Assembly: GCA_021791295.1 (NCBI GenBank)
Contig: JAJYWW010000097.1
Coordinates: forward strand, 1-6,435
Source of the DNA: a bacterium
GTDB lineage: Bacteria; SZUA-79; Acidulodesulfobacterales; Acidulodesulfobacteraceae
Length of the DNA stretch: 6,435 nt
Reading direction: 5' to 3'
A program made the position numbers and the translations under genes. Under the pieces are notes generated by a model. The model did no database searches. It saw only the letters and a list, made by a program, of their open reading frames with translations, and was not told the DNA's origin. This document shows, piece after piece, positions 1 through 6,435 of this stretch; positions within the stretch are counted from its first letter, which is position 1; each line of letters starts with the position of its first letter.

Positions 1-535
1 AAATGTTTTGCCGGACGCAATGTGTATGGCAAAAGGGATTACCGGCGGCTATCTTCCTATGGCGGCTACTTTGTTTACGCAGGAAATTTACGACGGGTTT
101 CTCGGAAAACACGAAGACAATAAAACGTTCTTTCACGGACATACTTACACGGGAAATCAGCTTGCTTCAGCCTGCGCCGTAAAATCCGTCGAACTTTTCA
201 AACAAAACGACCTTTTAAATAAAATGAAACCGGTTATCAAACGTTTTAACGAGCTTTTGAAACGGTTCTATGACCTTAAACATGTCGGAGATGTTAGAAA
301 TATAGGACTTATGGCGGGAATTGAATTAGTTAAAGACAAAGAAACCAAAGAACCGTTTACGGAACATGAAAGAATAGGACATAAAGTAATTTTAAAAGCA
401 AGGGAGAAAGGCGTAATCATAAGACCGTTAGGCGGCGTCATAGTCTTAATGCCGCCGTTGGTTATAGACGAAAAGACCATTGAAACGCTCTGTTCCGTTG
501 TTTACGAATCCATAGAAGAAGCAACGACGGCATAA
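1..535 (+). CDS. bioA: Adenosylmethionine-8-amino-7-oxononanoate aminotransferase (BioA), C-terminal part
   Basis: This is the 3' portion of a PLP-dependent class III aminotransferase; the reading frame is open to the left edge, so the gene starts outside the window. About 177 residues are visible, against roughly 430-450 for the family. Seen directly: the PLP-lysine motif AKGITGGYLPMAATL with its lysine at 32-34, the FFHGHTYTGN phosphate-binding motif (threonine at 143-145), a VRNIGLMAGIEL segment, and RPLGGVIVLMPPL near the end, whose arginine at 422-424 matches the substrate-carboxylate arginine of BioA. Known for the family: it converts 7-keto-8-aminopelargonate to 7,8-diaminopelargonate in cytosolic biotin synthesis, usually with S-adenosylmethionine as amino donor; some relatives use lysine, and the donor cannot be settled here. 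The HTYTGN and LMPPL motifs favour BioA over other class III aminotransferases. The next gene starts 7 bases after the TAA stop, which suggests an operon. Apart from the window edge it appears intact. Confidence 0.88.
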   Translation, partial: NVLPDAMCMAKGITGGYLPMAATLFTQEIYDGFLGKHEDNKTFFHGHTYTGNQLASACAVKSVELFKQNDLLNKMKPVIKRFNELLKRFYDLKHVGDVRNIGLMAGIELVKDKETKEPFTEHERIGHKVILKAREKGVIIRPLGGVIVLMPPLVIDEKTIETLCSVVYESIEEATTA

Positions 536-542
536 ATATATT

Positions 543-1166
543 ATGAGTTTAAACACTTTAAATAAAGGCTATATAGGGGTATTTTTTTCCTGGGCTTTAG
601 CCGTCGGGCTTTTTTACCCCGGAATTATTTTTTTAATGTTTTTAGAGTCCTGCGCTATCCCTATTTCTTCGGAAGTTGTTTTAATGGTTTCCGGTTTTCT
701 TTCCGGCGAAGGCAAAATAAATTTTTATCTCGTAGTTTTAAGCGCCACACTTGGAACTTTGGCCGGTTCATCCCTGCTTTATTATATAGGCAAAAAAGGC
801 GGAAGGCGTATAATAGAGAAATACGGAAAATATTTCTTGGTAAGTAAAAAAGACCTTGATAAAGCCGAATCCTGGTTTAAAAAATACGGTTCCATAACCG
901 TTTTTATCGGCGTATGCCTTCCCGTTATTAAAACTTACATCGGTTTTCCTCCGGGCGCTTCCCTTATGAATTACAAAAAATTTGCCGTTTATATAATAAT
1001 AGGCTCGCTGATATATAACACTGCCGTCGCTTATCTCGGCTTAGTAGTGGGACGAAACATAAACCTTTTCATTCCTTATTTTAAAAAATTCGGCATTATT
1101 CTTATAGTAGCCGTTATAGCGCTTATAGTTATATATTTGTACAGGCATATAAAAGAATCAAGATAA
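543..1166 (+). CDS. DedA/SNARE-associated family inner-membrane protein
   Basis: A 207-residue polytopic membrane protein of normal DedA length. Features in order: a hydrophobic segment at about 14-50 containing FLESCAIPISSEVVL, with the family's acidic residues at E35 and E44; GTLAGSSLLYYIGKKGG at 71-87; a charged cytosolic loop at 88-115; a re-entrant-like region GVCLPVIKTYIGFPPGAS at 123-140; and hydrophobic segments at about 146-170 and 183-200, ending in a short basic tail. DedA proteins are linked to lipid scrambling/undecaprenyl-phosphate recycling and to proton-motive-force homeostasis; the substrate of this one is unknown. An oddity is that the family motif G-R-x-x-P-x-x-R-T-x-x-S-x-P-A-G reads with valine (V124) in place of the first arginine and lysine (K130) in place of the second. 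The start at 543 gives the expected family N-terminus, but no Shine-Dalgarno is visible, so translation may be coupled to bioA 7 bases upstream. Confidence 0.88.
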   Translation: MSLNTLNKGYIGVFFSWALAVGLFYPGIIFLMFLESCAIPISSEVVLMVSGFLSGEGKINFYLVVLSATLGTLAGSSLLYYIGKKGGRRIIEKYGKYFLVSKKDLDKAESWFKKYGSITVFIGVCLPVIKTYIGFPPGASLMNYKKFAVYIIIGSLIYNTAVAYLGLVVGRNINLFIPYFKKFGIILIVAVIALIVIYLYRHIKESR

Positions 1167-1211
1167 TGACGATTATATAAATTTTATAATTATCATAATA
1201 TTATAATAAAG
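1167..1211 (+). promoter_or_regulatory. AT-rich spacer before coupling-protein gene, possible promoter
   Basis: This 45-base spacer is almost entirely A and T. It contains two exact TATAAT hexamers, at 1185-1190 and 1202-1207, an inverted repeat ATTATA/TATAAT with a 7-base loop ending at 1190, and a 10-base perfect palindrome ATAATATTAT at 1195-1204. Only the first hexamer leaves room for a short leader before the ATG at 1212; the second would start transcription at about the start codon. No good -35 element lies 16-18 bases upstream of the first hexamer, and such hexamers arise easily by chance in DNA this rich in A and T. The call is therefore weak; read-through from dedA is the alternative. 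Confidence 0.25.
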
Positions 1212-2990
1212 ATGTTTTCTAAAAAATCGCACCCTGCGGCAGCCGGCCGTTTCGCTTCATACGGCGAAATAGTTAATAATTTCAGCGTCCGCATAGCAGA
1301 CTCAGGCAAAACCGGCAACGCCGATAAAGCAGGCGGAGGAATTATATCGCCGGTTTTGTTAACCGCAAACCTTCCTTATATTGTTGCATTATATTTTGTA
1401 TCTTTAATAACCGCCATAATTTTGACGCTGTTTTTAAATACCGTATCCGGATTTACGTTGACTATAGAATATATTTTACTGTCGGTTTTTATTTTTTTTA
1501 TATTGTACTTTACGATAAATAAAATAAAAAGTTTAAAAAACGAAATAAACGAAAACCCTTCCGCCAAAAACGTTAAAATAAAAAACTTTTTAAAAGAAGA
1601 AAAATCTTTCGACCTCGGTATTCTAAAAACTTCGGCTGGTAAAACAGGTAAGGCAGGAACGGGCGGTAAAAAATATCCGGACGTCGTTATCGGACTCGAC
1701 GAGAAAAAAAGGTACGAACACATGCTGATAGTTTCGCCGACCGGAGGAGGAAAAACTTCCAACTATATAATCCCCGGAATTATTTCCGATGCTTCGTCAT
1801 CCGGTATATCGGTTTTTGCGGTAGATATAGACAGTCCCTATTTATACGAAGCTGTTAAAAAAGACTGGAAAAAAACCGGCAAGAGGGTAGTATTGTTTGA
1901 CCCTTATGCAGAATTTTACGAAGATTCGGTAAATTTTAATCCGTTGACCGATAAAAACGGCAAACCTTTAGCTGACGATAAACTGTTAAATATTGCTTCC
2001 ATGCTTTTTCATACCGATAAAAACGAGATAAAAGGAGGCGACGTCCATGCCCATAAATATTACGCAAGAAGGTCCGCAGACCTGCTTTATGCCGTTTTTA
2101 TTTATTTAAAATACAGATATGAAGGCAATTATTTCGACCTTTTTACGGTTAAATCGTTCTTTGAAAGAGGAGTCAAGTTTATCGAAAACGAAACCGTTAA
2201 ATTTAAAGGGGAAAACGAAAAGAAAATAAAAAATTTATTTAATAATTTTATGGAACTTCCCGTTTACGAAAGAGCAAAAGTAATAACCGACGTATTAAAC
2301 AATTTAGATTTTTTAAACGATACGAAGGTCGGAAAATATTTTAAAAGCAAAGATAAGGATAAAAATAATGATAAAGATAAAGATACCGAATGTTTTAATT
2401 TAGAAGACTTTTTTGATGAAGATACGCTGTTTATAGCAGGTATTCCGAAAGAAAAAATAAATTCGGGGGGAGGCAGGCTGATATCTTTTATTGCGCAACT
2501 ATTTATAGACGGAATATACGAAAACAGAAGAAGCGGATTAAGGGAGAAAAACGGCGAAACTAAAGATGTAGAACGCAGTTTTTTTATTTATCTCGACGAA
2601 TTTCCTGTTTTAACTTTAAGCGATTTCGATACGGAACTTGCAAATTTAAGGAAAACAAATACCGGCGTATGCATGACCGTTCAGGATACCGCTTTTTTAA
2701 AAGCTCGTTACGGCGATATCGCTTTAATTGCGTCGAATATCGGAACCCATATCGTTATGGGTCATGCCGGCTGGGAAACCTGCAAGTATTATTCCGAAAT
2801 GTCCGGCGAGCGTTACGTATTGCATAAAGAATTTTTGAAAAAACATATCAACGATTTAGATTTCGGCGAATCCCCCGTAGCTTCAGGTTTATATCCCTTA
2901 ATTTCGCCGGACGAATTAAAAAATATGGATAGAAATTCTGTTTTTGTTTACACGAAATACATAAACCCTTTTATATTGAGCCTGCATTAA
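1212..2990 (+). CDS. VirD4/TraG-type type IV coupling protein (conjugation/secretion ATPase)
   Basis: A 592-residue membrane-anchored ATPase with the full architecture of a type IV coupling protein. The first 50 residues are polar, followed by two hydrophobic segments (about 53-76 and 83-103), a Lys/Gly-rich linker, then Walker A SPTGGGKT at 175-182 within MLIVSPTGGGKTSNYIIPGI, the NFNPL motif at 241-245, a helical region at about 250-375 matching the all-alpha domain, Walker B FFIYLDEFPVL at 457-467 (D462, E463), the RKTNTGVCMTVQD segment at 480-492, and the family ending ETCKYYSEMSGE at 522-533 and PLISPDELKNM. Such hexameric pumps sit at the inner membrane and deliver relaxase-bound DNA or proteins to a type IV secretion channel. 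Oddities: DIDSP (205-209) stands where most relatives have DPKGE, and a Lys/Asp repeat lies at 380-391. No relaxase, channel or oriT is visible nearby. Start: only a weak AAAG precedes the ATG; the next Met is residue 171, past the membrane segments. A chromosomal remnant of an integrated element, or part of a split secretion system, are both possible. Confidence 0.9.
   Translation: MFSKKSHPAAAGRFASYGEIVNNFSVRIADSGKTGNADKAGGGIISPVLLTANLPYIVALYFVSLITAIILTLFLNTVSGFTLTIEYILLSVFIFFILYFTINKIKSLKNEINENPSAKNVKIKNFLKEEKSFDLGILKTSAGKTGKAGTGGKKYPDVVIGLDEKKRYEHMLIVSPTGGGKTSNYIIPGIISDASSSGISVFAVDIDSPYLYEAVKKDWKKTGKRVVLFDPYAEFYEDSVNFNPLTDKNGKPLADDKLLNIASMLFHTDKNEIKGGDVHAHKYYARRSADLLYAVFIYLKYRYEGNYFDLFTVKSFFERGVKFIENETVKFKGENEKKIKNLFNNFMELPVYERAKVITDVLNNLDFLNDTKVGKYFKSKDKDKNNDKDKDTECFNLEDFFDEDTLFIAGIPKEKINSGGGRLISFIAQLFIDGIYENRRSGLREKNGETKDVERSFFIYLDEFPVLTLSDFDTELANLRKTNTGVCMTVQDTAFLKARYGDIALIASNIGTHIVMGHAGWETCKYYSEMSGERYVLHKEFLKKHINDLDFGESPVASGLYPLISPDELKNMDRNSVFVYTKYINPFILSLH
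2352..2384 (+). repeat. In-frame GATAAR hexanucleotide tandem repeat
   Basis: Five successive hexamers read GATAAG, GATAAA, AATAAT, GATAAA, GATAAA, followed by a partial GAT. They encode an alternating Asp-Lys stretch at residues 381-391 of the coupling protein, at the edge of the inserted helical domain. The unit is a multiple of three, so gain or loss of a unit would lengthen or shorten the linker by two residues without a frameshift. The third copy is degenerate, so the array is not a perfect microsatellite. Confidence 0.7.
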
Positions 2991-3006
2991 TACTGAGTCA
3001 GGGATT

Positions 3007-3032
3007 GGCGAACTTCGCCGGACTTAAGTCCG
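3007..3032. terminator. Two adjacent GC-rich palindromes between convergent genes
   Basis: The 58-base convergent spacer holds GGCGAA-C-TTCGCC at 3007-3019 and, sharing its last base, the perfect 14-base palindrome CGGACTTAAGTCCG at 3019-3032. Both are far more GC-rich than the surroundings and read the same on both strands, so they fit a bidirectional stop or transcript-end stabiliser for the coupling-protein gene and the TPR gene. There is no T-run directly after either stem on either strand; the nearest, five T's at 3052-3056 on the plus strand, is 20 bases away and already inside the TPR gene. A classical intrinsic terminator is therefore not supported. A protein-binding site or a copy of a dispersed extragenic repeat are alternatives. 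Confidence 0.4.
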
Positions 3033-3048
3033 CTGCCGCCCGCAATAA

Positions 3049-4926
3049 CTATTTTTGCATATTTATTGCGGAAATCATAGTGTCCGCAAGGTTTTTATAG
3101 GTAGAAGAAGAAGCATTTTTTTTGAGTATGTAATAGTATTTCAGGGCAAGTTTTTTATTTTTTAAATATTTCATATATATGTATGCTATCTGGGACAGCT
3201 CGTACTGAAAATGTTTGCCGGAGGCGTCAAGCCCGTATCCTTTATTAAAATCGTCGAGCGAAAGTTTATATTTTTTCTGCGAATAATTTATTAGCCCAAG
3301 ATAATAATAAACGTCGTATAATATGTTTTTGTTCTTTTTTTCTTTCGAGAATCCGTTATTTAAAATTTGTTCAAAATAATATTCCGCCTTTATTGTATTA
3401 TTTTCGCCGAATTCATTTTTTCCGAGATAATAAAGATTTCTTATTTTATTTTCGGGTTTCATTAAATTTATGCTGTTTTTTAACAGGGCAGTATAATTTT
3501 TATTAAGATTTAATTTTTTGTATAGTTTTAGTTTTAATTCTATTATTTTATCCGTCGGCTTTAAATCCTTTATAGCCTTTAAATTTATTTTATTAAGAAA
3601 CGAAAGAGATTTTTTGTAATTTTTCATTTTAAAATAGATATATGCGTTAAGATATAAGTTTTTATATTTTTTCGCATAAAGCAGAGCGGATTTAAAGTTC
3701 TTTTCGTTAAGTTTAATTTTAGCGAGGTACGCATAAGTTTTAGGTATTATATACTTAGAGGGAATTAAAAAACTTATTTTATCGAAAGTTTTAAAAGCAT
3801 CTTTATATTTTTCGGTTTTTTTAGATTTATAGTCGTTTTTTACTATCTTATATAACAGTCCTGCCGCTTTTTTTTCGGTTTCGGTTTTTTCTTTTCCTTT
3901 TATAGGGCGAATGGAGCCGGAATCGAAAAGTATTCGTTTCACGTATTTTAATTCTTTTTCCGGTTCGTTTAAAGTTTTATAATATGAAGCCAAAAATTTT
4001 AAAGATTTCATTTCGATGCCGGGATAGCTTATTTCTAAAGACGCATTTTTAATATATTTAATTCCTTTTTTATTATTCTGCTTAACTAACGACATTCCGT
4101 AATAAGCTAAACTGTTTTTATAATAGTATCCGGTGCAGTATCCGGAAGATTTAACAAAATAGTTTTGAGCAACGGCGTATTTTTGCTCATCGTATGCTAT
4201 CATTCCGGTATAGTAGGATTTGAAACACGACTCTTTCTTTTTCTTGAAAAATAAATTTTTTATGCTTAATATTAAAAGAGCTCCGGGAAAATTTTTTTTA
4301 TGATTGATAAGATAATTTAAATAAACCGTTTTGAAATAACCGCTTCTTTTTTTTAAAAATATGGATTTTTGCAAAATTTTTTTAACATGGTCTTTATCGT
4401 AAAGTTTGTCGGCGTTTTTCACGACTCCGCAAGAAGCGTAAGATAAAGTTAAATATACGAGCGACCTGTCGTAAAGTTTGCTTCCTTTTTTGCTTTTAGT
4501 TAAAAGAAAATCGAAATCCCGTATCGAGCGTCTGTAATTTTTTAAATTAAAATCGCATCTCGCCATATAATATATAACGTTATAAATATCTTTATAATCG
4601 GGATTTTTATAAATTACTCTTTGAAAATAAGGTTTTGCCAAGAAAAAATTTTTTTCTTTAAAAAGAACTTTTCCGGTAAGGAAATAGACGCCGGAATATA
4701 ATTTTTTCCCCATTTTAAAGTTATTTAATATGTATTTAAGATTCATGCGCGCATTGTAATAACTGCCGGCTTTATACTCTTTTAAAGCTTTTTCATACAG
4801 TTGTTCCGCTTTTGAAGGTGCGGCAGCCGTTTTAGCATTTGCGCCGAAAATAAAAAAACTTTGCGCAAAAGCGGAAAATATCAGCGCAATATATATAAAG
4901 ATGATTTTATTTTTTATTTTTTTCAT
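3049..4926 (-). CDS. Secreted TPR-repeat protein of unknown function
   Basis: A 625-residue protein with a Sec-type signal peptide: basic MKKIKNK, a hydrophobic core to about residue 28, and a probable cleavage site after A-N-A (29-31). There is no lipobox cysteine, so it should be periplasmic or exported rather than a lipoprotein. The mature part is a chain of helical repeats with TPR spacing, clearest at about 41-70, 77-109, 115-146, 236-266, 272-296, 394-423, 495-525, 535-567 and 573-603. It is very rich in Lys, Tyr and Asn, so strongly basic. TPR solenoids hold protein partners; no catalytic domain is visible and I do not recognise the gene. Its start codon lies inside the end of the upstream regulator gene (20-base overlap), with only a weak AAAAAG five bases before ATG, so translation is probably coupled to it. 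The TAG stop faces the coupling-protein gene across a 58-base spacer. A sampled 60-base line (3661-3720) has only 15 G+C. Confidence 0.85.
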   Translation of the reverse strand: MKKIKNKIIFIYIALIFSAFAQSFFIFGANAKTAAAPSKAEQLYEKALKEYKAGSYYNARMNLKYILNNFKMGKKLYSGVYFLTGKVLFKEKNFFLAKPYFQRVIYKNPDYKDIYNVIYYMARCDFNLKNYRRSIRDFDFLLTKSKKGSKLYDRSLVYLTLSYASCGVVKNADKLYDKDHVKKILQKSIFLKKRSGYFKTVYLNYLINHKKNFPGALLILSIKNLFFKKKKESCFKSYYTGMIAYDEQKYAVAQNYFVKSSGYCTGYYYKNSLAYYGMSLVKQNNKKGIKYIKNASLEISYPGIEMKSLKFLASYYKTLNEPEKELKYVKRILFDSGSIRPIKGKEKTETEKKAAGLLYKIVKNDYKSKKTEKYKDAFKTFDKISFLIPSKYIIPKTYAYLAKIKLNEKNFKSALLYAKKYKNLYLNAYIYFKMKNYKKSLSFLNKINLKAIKDLKPTDKIIELKLKLYKKLNLNKNYTALLKNSINLMKPENKIRNLYYLGKNEFGENNTIKAEYYFEQILNNGFSKEKKNKNILYDVYYYLGLINYSQKKYKLSLDDFNKGYGLDASGKHFQYELSQIAYIYMKYLKNKKLALKYYYILKKNASSSTYKNLADTMISAINMQK

Positions 4927-6394
4927 ATCTTTTTAATTTTTCTATTAAAGTAGTTCTGTTAAGCCCCAGCATTTTTGCGGCTTTTTCTTTTACACCTCCG
5001 GAAATTTTCATGGCTTTTTCAATAATTTCTCTTTCCGCAGATTCCATTTTTTCTTTTAAATTAATTTTAAAAGGTTCTTCGTTAAACCGCGTTATAATTT
5101 TTTCGTCTATATTTAAATCTTCCGTACGTCCATAGCGTAAATTTTCTGAATAGATAATATTATTCGATTTTTTTAAATATTTATCGGGAATATCTTTTTC
5201 GGTTATCAAACCGCCTTCGTTTAATACTACCAGCATTTCCATTAAATTTTCAAGTTCCCGGACGTTGCCCGTCCACGGATAGTTTAAGAGTATATCGAAA
5301 GCATCTTCGGAAATTCCGTAAACCGAGTCGTTCTGGTAATTGCCGAATTTTTTTAAAAAATAGTATATAAGAATGATAATATCGGTCTTTCTTTCTCTTA
5401 AAGGCAGCAGGTGAACGGGTATTACGTTAATTCTGTAATAAAAATCTTCTCTGAATAGATTTTTGGCGATAAGTTCTTCTAAATTTTTATTAGTAGCGGA
5501 AATAATTCTTACGTCTATTTTTTTTGTTTTTACCGAACCTACCGGCTCTATTTCTCTTTCCTGAATAACCCTTAAAAGTTTTACTTGAAGAGAAGGACTC
5601 ATATCGCCTATTTCGTCCAAAAACAGCGTAGATTTATCCGCAAGGTCTAATCTGCCCAGCTTGTCGGTAAAAGCACCCGTAAAGGCGCCTTTTTTATATC
5701 CGAACAGTTCGCTTTCCAGAAGTCCTTCCGGAAACGCTCCGCAATTTACCGATACCATGGGGCGTCCGCTCCGTTTGGATTTATTATGTATTAATCTTGC
5801 TATCAGTTCTTTGCCGGTGCCGGATTCACCGGTTATAAGAACCGAACTTTCCGAAGGCGCGATTCTGCATATTTTTTTTACGGTTTCGGCGATATGCTCC
5901 GAAATTCCATAAATATTGACGCCGGTATCTTTAACGTCTTCATTTTCGGCAGATAAATCTTCAAGCAGTGTAGATTCTTTATCGATAAAAGCGTTGTAGC
6001 GCTTCTTTTTGAAAATTTTAGCGTCGATAAACCTTTCATAAGCCAATTTTTCGATATTTCCCGAATGAATTACGTGGTCTATATTATGTTTTATTAAAAA
6101 AATCACGTCCCGTTCGTTTAATTTGTTTAAGTTTTCTATATAAACATAAAGCTTAACGTTTCTTTTCGGTTTTATCGCCGATATTTCTTTTATGTAATTT
6201 TCGTCGTATTCGGTTATAATGTATGTATTGCTGTTGAAACTGCGCGGCAGGTTTTTGAAACCGGCGGATACGGCGATATTGTCTTCCGGCAAAGTCCGCG
6301 AGAGAGCTTTTTTTATAGTTTCTACCGTTTTTTTTCGTTCAGACAATATATAAACTAAATATTCGTTTTTTTCCGTTTGACTAATATTATTCAT
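4907..6394 (-). CDS. Sigma-54-dependent transcriptional activator with degenerate receiver (FleQ/NtrC type)
   Basis: A 495-residue enhancer-binding protein. Residues about 11-130 have the length and strand/helix rhythm of a response-regulator receiver, but where the phospho-acceptor Asp is expected the strand reads YIITEYDE (58-65), and the usual late Lys position reads HVIHSG (107-112), so control by a histidine kinase is doubtful. The AAA+ domain (about 160-400) is complete: Walker A GESGTGKE 189-196, GAFTGA sigma-54 contact loop 236-241, Walker B TLFLDE 256-261, sensor ATN 300-302, arginine-finger region REDFYYRIN 315-323, and GNVRELEN 376-383. A Fis-type helix-turn-helix closes the protein (about 455-490: AAKMLGLNRTTLIEKLKRY), of the kind seen in FleQ/FlrA/FlrC. 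It should bind an upstream DNA site and use ATP to open sigma-54 promoters. It overlaps the TPR gene downstream, so the pair forms an operon. The start is the first Met; the next is residue 213, inside the AAA+ domain. No Shine-Dalgarno is visible. Confidence 0.93.
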   Translation of the reverse strand: MNNISQTEKNEYLVYILSERKKTVETIKKALSRTLPEDNIAVSAGFKNLPRSFNSNTYIITEYDENYIKEISAIKPKRNVKLYVYIENLNKLNERDVIFLIKHNIDHVIHSGNIEKLAYERFIDAKIFKKKRYNAFIDKESTLLEDLSAENEDVKDTGVNIYGISEHIAETVKKICRIAPSESSVLITGESGTGKELIARLIHNKSKRSGRPMVSVNCGAFPEGLLESELFGYKKGAFTGAFTDKLGRLDLADKSTLFLDEIGDMSPSLQVKLLRVIQEREIEPVGSVKTKKIDVRIISATNKNLEELIAKNLFREDFYYRINVIPVHLLPLRERKTDIIILIYYFLKKFGNYQNDSVYGISEDAFDILLNYPWTGNVRELENLMEMLVVLNEGGLITEKDIPDKYLKKSNNIIYSENLRYGRTEDLNIDEKIITRFNEEPFKINLKEKMESAEREIIEKAMKISGGVKEKAAKMLGLNRTTLIEKLKRYEKNKK

Positions 6395-6435
6395 ATTATT
6401 TATAATTTATATACTATGCTGACTATAATAATAGA
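6395..6435 (-). promoter_or_regulatory. AT-rich leader upstream of the activator gene
   Basis: The 41 bases before the activator's ATG are nearly all A and T. On the minus strand they contain two overlapping-style TATAAA hexamers that could serve as -10 elements, but I find no matching -35 hexamer at normal spacing and no sigma-54 GG/GC pair. The window ends here, so most of the promoter region may lie outside it. No ribosome-binding site is evident directly before the start codon. Confidence 0.2.

Noticed and set aside
268..480. 70-residue open frame on the minus strand
   Set aside because: Antisense shadow of the well-conserved bioA C-terminal region.
1335..1339. GGAGG as ribosome-binding site for a shorter coupling protein
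   Set aside because: The only in-frame near-start codon downstream is TTG at 1356, 16 bases away, which is too far; the bases simply encode part of a glycine run.
1376..1762. 128-residue open frame on the minus strand
   Set aside because: It lies wholly antisense to the membrane and Walker A region of the coupling protein, whose motifs prove the plus-strand frame; no family features are visible in it.
2465..2470. Run of six G's as a phase-variation tract in the coupling-protein gene
   Set aside because: Six bases is too short for typical slippage switching, and it encodes part of an ordinary Gly-rich turn.
3019..3032. Palindromes as a mobile-element end or integron attC site
   Set aside because: No transposase, no matching inverted end elsewhere in the window, no flanking target duplication and no attC core sites.
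5661..5912. 83-residue open frame on the plus strand
   Set aside because: Antisense to the Walker A/GAFTGA region of the sigma-54 activator; no independent coding evidence.

Overview
The window is a compact, AT-rich piece of a bacterial chromosome. It has five protein genes, almost no spacer DNA, and no RNA gene, insertion sequence or CRISPR array that I can see. A sigma-54 activator with an intact GAFTGA loop, an exported TPR protein with a Sec signal peptide and a biotin-synthesis aminotransferase suggest a Gram-negative, possibly deltaproteobacterial-type organism with low GC. That placement is inference; no taxonomic marker gene is present.

Layout. The plus strand carries the 3' part of a bioA-like aminotransferase (1-535), a DedA-family membrane protein (543-1166) and a complete VirD4/TraG-type coupling ATPase (1212-2990). 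The minus strand carries, in transcription order, a sigma-54-dependent activator (6394-4907) and a secreted TPR-repeat protein (4926-3049) that overlaps it by 20 bases. The two blocks converge on a 58-base spacer holding two adjacent GC-rich palindromes (3007-3032). An AT-only-like 45-base spacer precedes the coupling-protein gene, and the start of the activator lies 41 bases from the right edge.

How the genes fit together. bioA and dedA are only 7 bases apart and are probably co-transcribed housekeeping genes. The coupling ATPase looks misplaced next to them: such proteins normally feed DNA or protein substrates to a type IV secretion channel, and no relaxase or channel gene is in view. The activator/TPR pair is very probably one translationally coupled operon; the activator resembles the FleQ/FlrA style (degenerate N-terminal receiver, AAA+, Fis-type HTH), so it may control surface structures, but its targets cannot be read from this window.

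The most interesting points are the orphan coupling protein with an altered nucleotide-binding-region motif and a hexanucleotide repeat inside its coding sequence, the DedA protein lacking one of the usual conserved arginines, and the overlapping pair of a phosphorylation-independent-looking activator with an unrecognised secreted TPR protein. I do not see clear proof of a new multi-gene system.
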